This document shows positions 60,500 through 64,000 of a stretch of 64,000 nt of DNA, piece by piece. Position numbers and translations under genes: made by a program. The notes under the pieces were generated by a model. It saw nothing but the letters and a program-made list of their open reading frames with translations, was not told the origin of the DNA and ran no database searches. Source of the stretch: CAYTBN01 sp964436045 (GTDB lineage: Bacteria; Myxococcota_A; UBA796; UBA9615; CAYRNR01); the NCBI GenBank assembly GCA_964436045.1, contig CAYTBN010000032.1:9828-73827 (forward strand), in the 5' to 3' direction. The stretch's first letter is position 1. Each line of letters starts with the position of its first letter.

Positions 60500-61258
60500 T
60501 TGGAGCCCCAGATCACGACCTCTCTGCCCGTCGCACGTCTGATGGCCTTCGTGGGCAACTACGGCTCGGGAAAGACCGAGGTCGCGGTCAACTACGCCCT
60601 GCAGATGGCCGCCCGGGGCGAGCGCGTGGCCATCGCCGACCTCGACATCGTCAATCCCTACTTCCGATGCCGCGAGGCCACCGAGCAGATGGAGGCGCGG
60701 GATATCGAGGTGGTCGTGCCCCGGGGCGCCAACAGGCACGGGGACCTCCCGATCGTGCTGCCCCAGATCAAGGGGCTGCTGTCGCGTCCGGACGGCGTGT
60801 CGATCCTGGACGTGGGGGGCGACGACGTCGGCGCCAGGGCGTTGAGCCATCTGGCCGGCGACTTCCCACGGCCCGGTCAGTACCGGATGTTGCAGGTCAT
60901 CAATCGCTCCCGTCCCTTCACCGACACGGTGGAGGGCTGCCTGCGGATGCGAGGGGAGATCGAGACCTCATCGCGCCTGTTCGTCACCGGGCTGGTGTCG
61001 AACACGCACCTGATCATGGAGACCACCGCCGACACCGTCCGCGAGGGCTACGATTTTGCCCTCGAGGTCGCGGAGCGTTCCGGCCTGCCGCTGGAGATGG
61101 TGGTGGTGCCCGCCTGGATCGCCGACGAGCTGGACCTGACCGCCTTCGATGTCCCCGTCATGGTGATCAACCGCGAGATGCTGCCCCCCTGGGTGGACGA
61201 CAGCCAGTCGCTGGGCTGGGCGGGGGAGCGGGAACGTCTGAGGCTGATGCGAGGTTGA
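60500..61258 (+). CDS. P-loop (SIMIBI-type) nucleotide-binding protein of the oxidoreductase operon
   Basis: 252 aa. Walker A 'GNYGSGKTEVAVNYALQMA' (GNYGSGKT about 20-27), 'VAIADLDIVNPYFRCREA' (deviant MinD/SIMIBI-like Asp motif) and 'VSILDVGGDDVGARAL' (Walker B region). It resembles small ATP/GTPases that sit beside 2-oxoacid oxidoreductase genes, perhaps for cluster or cofactor loading; the function is unproven. TTG 60500 is preferred because GAAGGGA lies just upstream; ATG 60542 would remove the first strand. Five bases separate its stop from the ferredoxin gene. Confidence 0.78.
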   Translation: MEPQITTSLPVARLMAFVGNYGSGKTEVAVNYALQMAARGERVAIADLDIVNPYFRCREATEQMEARDIEVVVPRGANRHGDLPIVLPQIKGLLSRPDGVSILDVGGDDVGARALSHLAGDFPRPGQYRMLQVINRSRPFTDTVEGCLRMRGEIETSSRLFVTGLVSNTHLIMETTADTVREGYDFALEVAERSGLPLEMVVVPAWIADELDLTAFDVPVMVINREMLPPWVDDSQSLGWAGERERLRLMRG

Positions 61259-61262
61259 TGCG

Positions 61263-61496
61263 ATGCCCAAGGTGAACGTCAACCAGGACCGCTGCAAGGG
61301 CTGCGAGCTGTGCAACCAGGCCTGCCCACAGCGGATCCTGGGGATGTCCCAGGACTTCAACGTGAAGGGCTACTTCTATGCCCGGGTCGTCGACCAGCCC
61401 CGCTGCATCGGCTGCCGCCTGTGCGCCATCACCTGCCCGGACGTGGCCATCGAGGTGGGCGTCCACGGCACCCAGTACAACTTTTTCCCCTACTAG
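61263..61496 (+). CDS. 2-oxoacid:ferredoxin oxidoreductase delta subunit (2x 4Fe-4S ferredoxin)
   Basis: 77 aa with two complete 4Fe-4S motifs: CKGCELCNQACP (Cys11, 14, 17, 21) and CIGCRLCAITCP (Cys48, 51, 54, 58). This is the electron-carrying delta subunit of KorDABC/Vor-type enzymes. It lies between the P-loop gene and the alpha subunit, nine bases before the latter, with GGAG upstream of that start. Confidence 0.93.
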   Translation: MPKVNVNQDRCKGCELCNQACPQRILGMSQDFNVKGYFYARVVDQPRCIGCRLCAITCPDVAIEVGVHGTQYNFFPY

Positions 61497-61505
61497 GAGT
61501 CGATC

Positions 61506-62585
61506 ATGACGAAGGTCCTGATGAAGGGGAACGAGGCCATCGGCGAGGCCGCGCTGCGGGCGGGCTGCCGGTTCTTCTTCGGCTACCCCATCACCCCCCA
61601 GTCCGAGGTGCCCGAATACCTGTCCAAGCGGATGCCCGAGGTGGGGGGCACGTTCGTCCAGGCCGAGAGCGAGGTGGCGGCCAGCAACATGATCTACGGC
61701 GCCGCTGGCGTCGGCGTTCGCGTGCTGACCACCTCGTCCAGCCCGGGCATCTCGCTGATGGCCGAGGCCCTGTCCTACATCGCCTGCTGCGAGCTGCCGG
61801 TGGTGCTGGTCAACATCATGCGGTCCGGTCCCGGCCTGGGCGGGATCCTGCCGGCCCAGTCCGACTATTTCCAGGCCACAAAGGGCGGCGGTCACGGCGA
61901 TTACCGGCTGATCGTGCTGGCGCCGGCGACCGTTCAGGAGGCGGTGGATCTGGTGATCGAGGCCTTCGATCTGGCCGACCACTACCGCAACCCGGTGATG
62001 ATCCTGGGCGACGGGATGATCGGCCAGATGATGGAGCCGGTGGACTTCGGCGACCACCCGCTGCCCCAGCCCGGCTTCCACGAGGAACCCGACAAGCCCT
62101 GGGCCCTGACCGGCACCGGTTCGCGCCCCGGCGGCCAGCGCAACATCGTCAACTCCCTCTACCTCGATCCCGACGAGTGCAACGCCATCAACCTCAAGCT
62201 GGCCGCCAAGTACGCCGAGGTGACCGAAAAGGAGCAGCGCTGGCAGGACTTCCACACCGACGAGGACGTGGACCTGCTTGTGGTGTCCTACGGGACGATG
62301 TCCCGCATCTGCCGCACGACGATGGCCAAGCTGCGGGCCGAGGGGAAGCGGATCTCGCTGATCCGCCCGATCTCCCTCTACCCCTTCCCCTACGACGCGG
62401 TCCAGCGCGCGGGCGACCGGGCGAAGAAGGTCATCTCCATCGAGATGAGCATGGGCCAGATGGTCGAGGACGTGAAGCTGGCCATGGAGGGGACCAGGCC
62501 GGTCCACTTCTTCGGCACGGCCGGCGGGCTGGTGCCCACACCGGAGCAGGTCCGCGACGCGATGTTGAACCTGATCGATGACTAG
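61506..62585 (+). CDS. vorB: 2-oxoacid:ferredoxin oxidoreductase alpha subunit (VorB-type)
   Basis: 359 aa. 'MKGNEAIGEAALRAGCRFFFGYPITPQSEVPEYL' (in parts), 'FVQAESEVAASNMIYGAAGVGVRVLTTSSSPGISLM' and 'PGLGGILPAQSDYFQATKGGGHGDYRL' match the VorB/KorA subunit that holds the PP-domain of thiamine-diphosphate 2-oxoacid oxidoreductases. The enzyme oxidatively decarboxylates a 2-oxoacid (branched-chain or 2-oxoglutarate type) to acyl-CoA and reduces ferredoxin. Sequence cannot settle which 2-oxoacid is used. The stop overlaps an alternative start of the beta gene. Confidence 0.93.
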   Translation: MTKVLMKGNEAIGEAALRAGCRFFFGYPITPQSEVPEYLSKRMPEVGGTFVQAESEVAASNMIYGAAGVGVRVLTTSSSPGISLMAEALSYIACCELPVVLVNIMRSGPGLGGILPAQSDYFQATKGGGHGDYRLIVLAPATVQEAVDLVIEAFDLADHYRNPVMILGDGMIGQMMEPVDFGDHPLPQPGFHEEPDKPWALTGTGSRPGGQRNIVNSLYLDPDECNAINLKLAAKYAEVTEKEQRWQDFHTDEDVDLLVVSYGTMSRICRTTMAKLRAEGKRISLIRPISLYPFPYDAVQRAGDRAKKVISIEMSMGQMVEDVKLAMEGTRPVHFFGTAGGLVPTPEQVRDAMLNLIDD

Positions 62586-62598
62586 AAAGGAGACGTCG

Positions 62599-63372
62599 AT
62601 GGAGATCATCTTCCAGCGGCCCGAGGGCCTGGTCGACGTCCCGACCCACTATTGCCCGGGGTGCACCCACGGGACCATTCACCGCCTGGTCGGCGAGTCC
62701 ATCGAGGAGCTCGGCCTGGTGGGCAAGACGGTGGGCGTGGCTCCGGTGGGCTGCTCTGTGCTGGCCTACAACTACTTCAATTGCGACATGTTCGAGGCGT
62801 CCCACGGGCGCGCGCCAGCGGTGGCCACCGGCGCCAAGCGGTCCCGCCCGGACCTGATCGTGTTCACCTACCAGGGCGACGGCGACCTGGCGTCCATCGG
62901 CATGGCCGAGATCGTCCATGCGGCCAACCGGGGCGAGAAGTTCACCGTGATCTTCGTCAACAACGCCATCTACGGCATGACCGGCGGTCAGATGGCGCCG
63001 ACCACCATGCCCGGGCAGCGCACCACCACCAGCCCGGCGGGCCGCGACGTCGACGAGGTGGGCTACCCGATGCGGATGGCCGAGCTCATCGCGGGTCTGA
63101 GCACTCCGTCCTACGTGGCGCGGGTGGCCGTGCACACGCCGGCCCTTACGATCAAGGCCAAGGCGGCCATCCGCGCGGCCTTCACCTACCAGAAAGAGGC
63201 CACCTGCTTCACCTTCGTCGAGGTGCTGTCGACCTGCCCCACCAACTGGGGTCTCTCACCGCTGGAGTCCTGTCGGTGGGTCGAGAAGAACATGGTTCCG
63301 TACTACCCGCTGGGCATCAAGAAGCGGCCGGAGGACGGCGCAGGACCCGGGAGGGGTGTCGATGAAGACTGA
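62599..63372 (+). CDS. 2-oxoacid:ferredoxin oxidoreductase beta subunit (thiamine diphosphate)
   Basis: 257 aa. Conserved Cys at the cluster-proximal start 'HYCPGCTHGTIHRLV', 'GVAPVGCSVLAYNYFNCDMFEASHGRAPAVATG' (in parts), and the ThDP/Mg motif 'YQGDGDLASIGMAEIVHAANRGEKFTVIFVNN' (in parts; GDG...N). ATG 62599 has AAAGGAGA at ideal spacing; the ATG at 62578 overlaps the alpha gene. Active site complete. Confidence 0.93.
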   Translation: MEIIFQRPEGLVDVPTHYCPGCTHGTIHRLVGESIEELGLVGKTVGVAPVGCSVLAYNYFNCDMFEASHGRAPAVATGAKRSRPDLIVFTYQGDGDLASIGMAEIVHAANRGEKFTVIFVNNAIYGMTGGQMAPTTMPGQRTTTSPAGRDVDEVGYPMRMAELIAGLSTPSYVARVAVHTPALTIKAKAAIRAAFTYQKEATCFTFVEVLSTCPTNWGLSPLESCRWVEKNMVPYYPLGIKKRPEDGAGPGRGVDED

Positions 63373-63946
63373 CGTCGTGCTGGCAGGATTCGGCGGCCAG
63401 GGCATGCTGTTGATCGGCAAGCTCCTGTCGCTGGCGGCGATGGAGGAGGGCAAGGAGGTTTGCTGGCTGCCCTCCTACGGCCCCGAGATGCGGGGTGGGA
63501 CGGCCAACGTGGCCGTGACCATCTCGGACGAGCCCATCGGCTCCCCCGTGGTGAGCACCCCCTTCGCGGCGGCGGTGATGAACCAGCCGTCCCTGGAGAA
63601 GTTCGGCCCGGCGCTGGTGCCTGGGGGCCTGCTGATCGTCAACAGCTCGCTGGTGAAGATGCGGTACGAACGGGACGACATCGAGGTGATGTACCTGCCG
63701 GCCAACGAACTGGCCAACAGCATCGGCGCCACCCGCTCGCCCAACGTGGTGATGTTCGGCGCGTACGTCGCCCTCTCCGGCGCCATCACCCCCGAGGCGG
63801 CGCGGGACCAGATCCAGCACCAGTTCGGTCGCAAGCCCAGGGTGGTCGAGATCAACCACCACGCCTTCCAGATGGGCTACGACGCGGCCACCGAGTACCG
63901 GGACGCGCGCGGGCGGGCGATCCCGGCAGCGGAGGTCCAGGGCTGA
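63362..63946 (+). CDS. 2-oxoacid:ferredoxin oxidoreductase gamma subunit
   Basis: 194 aa. 'DVVLAGFGGQGMLLIGKLLSLAAMEEG' at the N-terminus and 'SYGPEMRGGTANVAVTISDEPIGSPVV' are signatures of the gamma (KorC/VorA-type) subunit. ATG 63362 lies seven bases behind GGGAGG and inside the beta gene (11-nt overlap), so the genes are coupled. With delta, alpha and beta it completes the enzyme. Confidence 0.92.
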   Translation: MKTDVVLAGFGGQGMLLIGKLLSLAAMEEGKEVCWLPSYGPEMRGGTANVAVTISDEPIGSPVVSTPFAAAVMNQPSLEKFGPALVPGGLLIVNSSLVKMRYERDDIEVMYLPANELANSIGATRSPNVVMFGAYVALSGAITPEAARDQIQHQFGRKPRVVEINHHAFQMGYDAATEYRDARGRAIPAAEVQG

Positions 63947-64000
63947 TGGACCAGGCACGGATCGACGAGATCCTGGACGGGTACGGGTGCGAGGAGAGCT
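63946..64000 (+). CDS. Probable NuoE/HoxE-like 2Fe-2S protein, N-terminal part (cut by window)
   Basis: The start overlaps the gamma stop by one base (TGATG). The 18 codons present read 'MDQARIDEILDGYGCEES', like the N-terminus of thioredoxin-fold 2Fe-2S subunits (NuoE: '...IDEILDRYGGxRSALIPIL'). If right, the oxidoreductase operon includes a diaphorase module that could pass electrons to or from NAD. The four Cys needed for proof lie outside the window. Confidence 0.5.
   Translation, partial: MDQARIDEILDGYGCEES

Overview
The window is about 70% GC, with most third codon positions G or C. It reads as a chromosomal segment from a myxobacterium-like (Myxococcota/Deltaproteobacteria) organism, probably an uncultured one able to live without oxygen. 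The evidence is of several kinds: a C25 protease with a MYXO-CTERM-type C-terminal sorting signal; many lipoproteins built from MopE-type 'DxDGDG...DCDD' repeats; a Hanks-type Ser/Thr kinase; and oxygen-sensitive enzyme systems (2-oxoacid:ferredoxin oxidoreductase, acyl-CoA dehydratase activase, AmmeMemoRadiSam, several radical SAM enzymes). I saw no rRNA, tRNA, CRISPR array, insertion sequence or prophage.

Layout. 1-13.3 kb: a truncated secreted hydrolase, a divergent CobT-like gene, two Asp-rich lipoproteins and a PaaK-like ligase. A leftward cell-surface cluster follows (FG-GAP-like secreted protein, two MopE/beta-helix lipoproteins, gingipain-type protease), then a radical SAM/SPASM gene followed 4 nt later by an alpha/beta hydrolase gene. 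13.3-22.9 kb: a leftward four-gene unit holding a 1281-aa fusion (MFS-like membrane region, spermidine-synthase-like domain, FMN-binding domain, NosR-like 4Fe-4S membrane region), two small membrane proteins and a 1484-aa exported protein with a beta-barrel-like C-terminus. 23-26.4 kb: a seven-repeat RCC1 lipoprotein translationally coupled to an arylsulfotransferase-like lipoprotein. 26.4-29.3 kb: an AmmeMemoRadiSam operon with a membrane-anchored MEMO-AMMECR1 fusion. 29.4-35.8 kb: a zinc alcohol dehydrogenase frameshifted at a ten-G tract, then a SpoIID-like protein, a 927-aa coiled coil and another MopE-repeat protein.

36-47 kb: more lipoproteins, a radical SAM protein, a CPBP protease, the carbon-starvation transporter CstA, and a 1429-aa double-activase gene behind a clear promoter and a perfect 24-bp palindromic operator. 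47-53 kb: a leftward envelope and signalling set (OMP-like protein, parvulin isomerase, TPR lipoprotein, Ser/Thr kinase, acyltransferase, DUF2314-like lipoprotein, cNMP-binding protein, FadR-type regulator). 53-60 kb: a DUF1848 protein with a terminator at its stop codon, a PAS-degenerate-GGDEF protein, more lipoproteins, and a gene split by an expanded octanucleotide repeat. 60.3-64 kb: an operon for a P-loop protein and a four-subunit VorB-type 2-oxoacid oxidoreductase, leading into a probable NuoE-like gene cut by the window edge.

Two themes recur. The first is cell-surface proteins in which a very acidic low-complexity linker always lies next to the membrane anchor, whether the anchor is N-terminal (lipid) or C-terminal (MYXO-CTERM). 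The second is simple-sequence tracts that change or interrupt reading frames (G10 at 29.6 kb, 8-mer at 58.5 kb). Genes are tightly packed, with many stop/start overlaps and four overlapping convergent 3' ends. Only one stretch over 300 nt (1556-1896) has no recognised gene.
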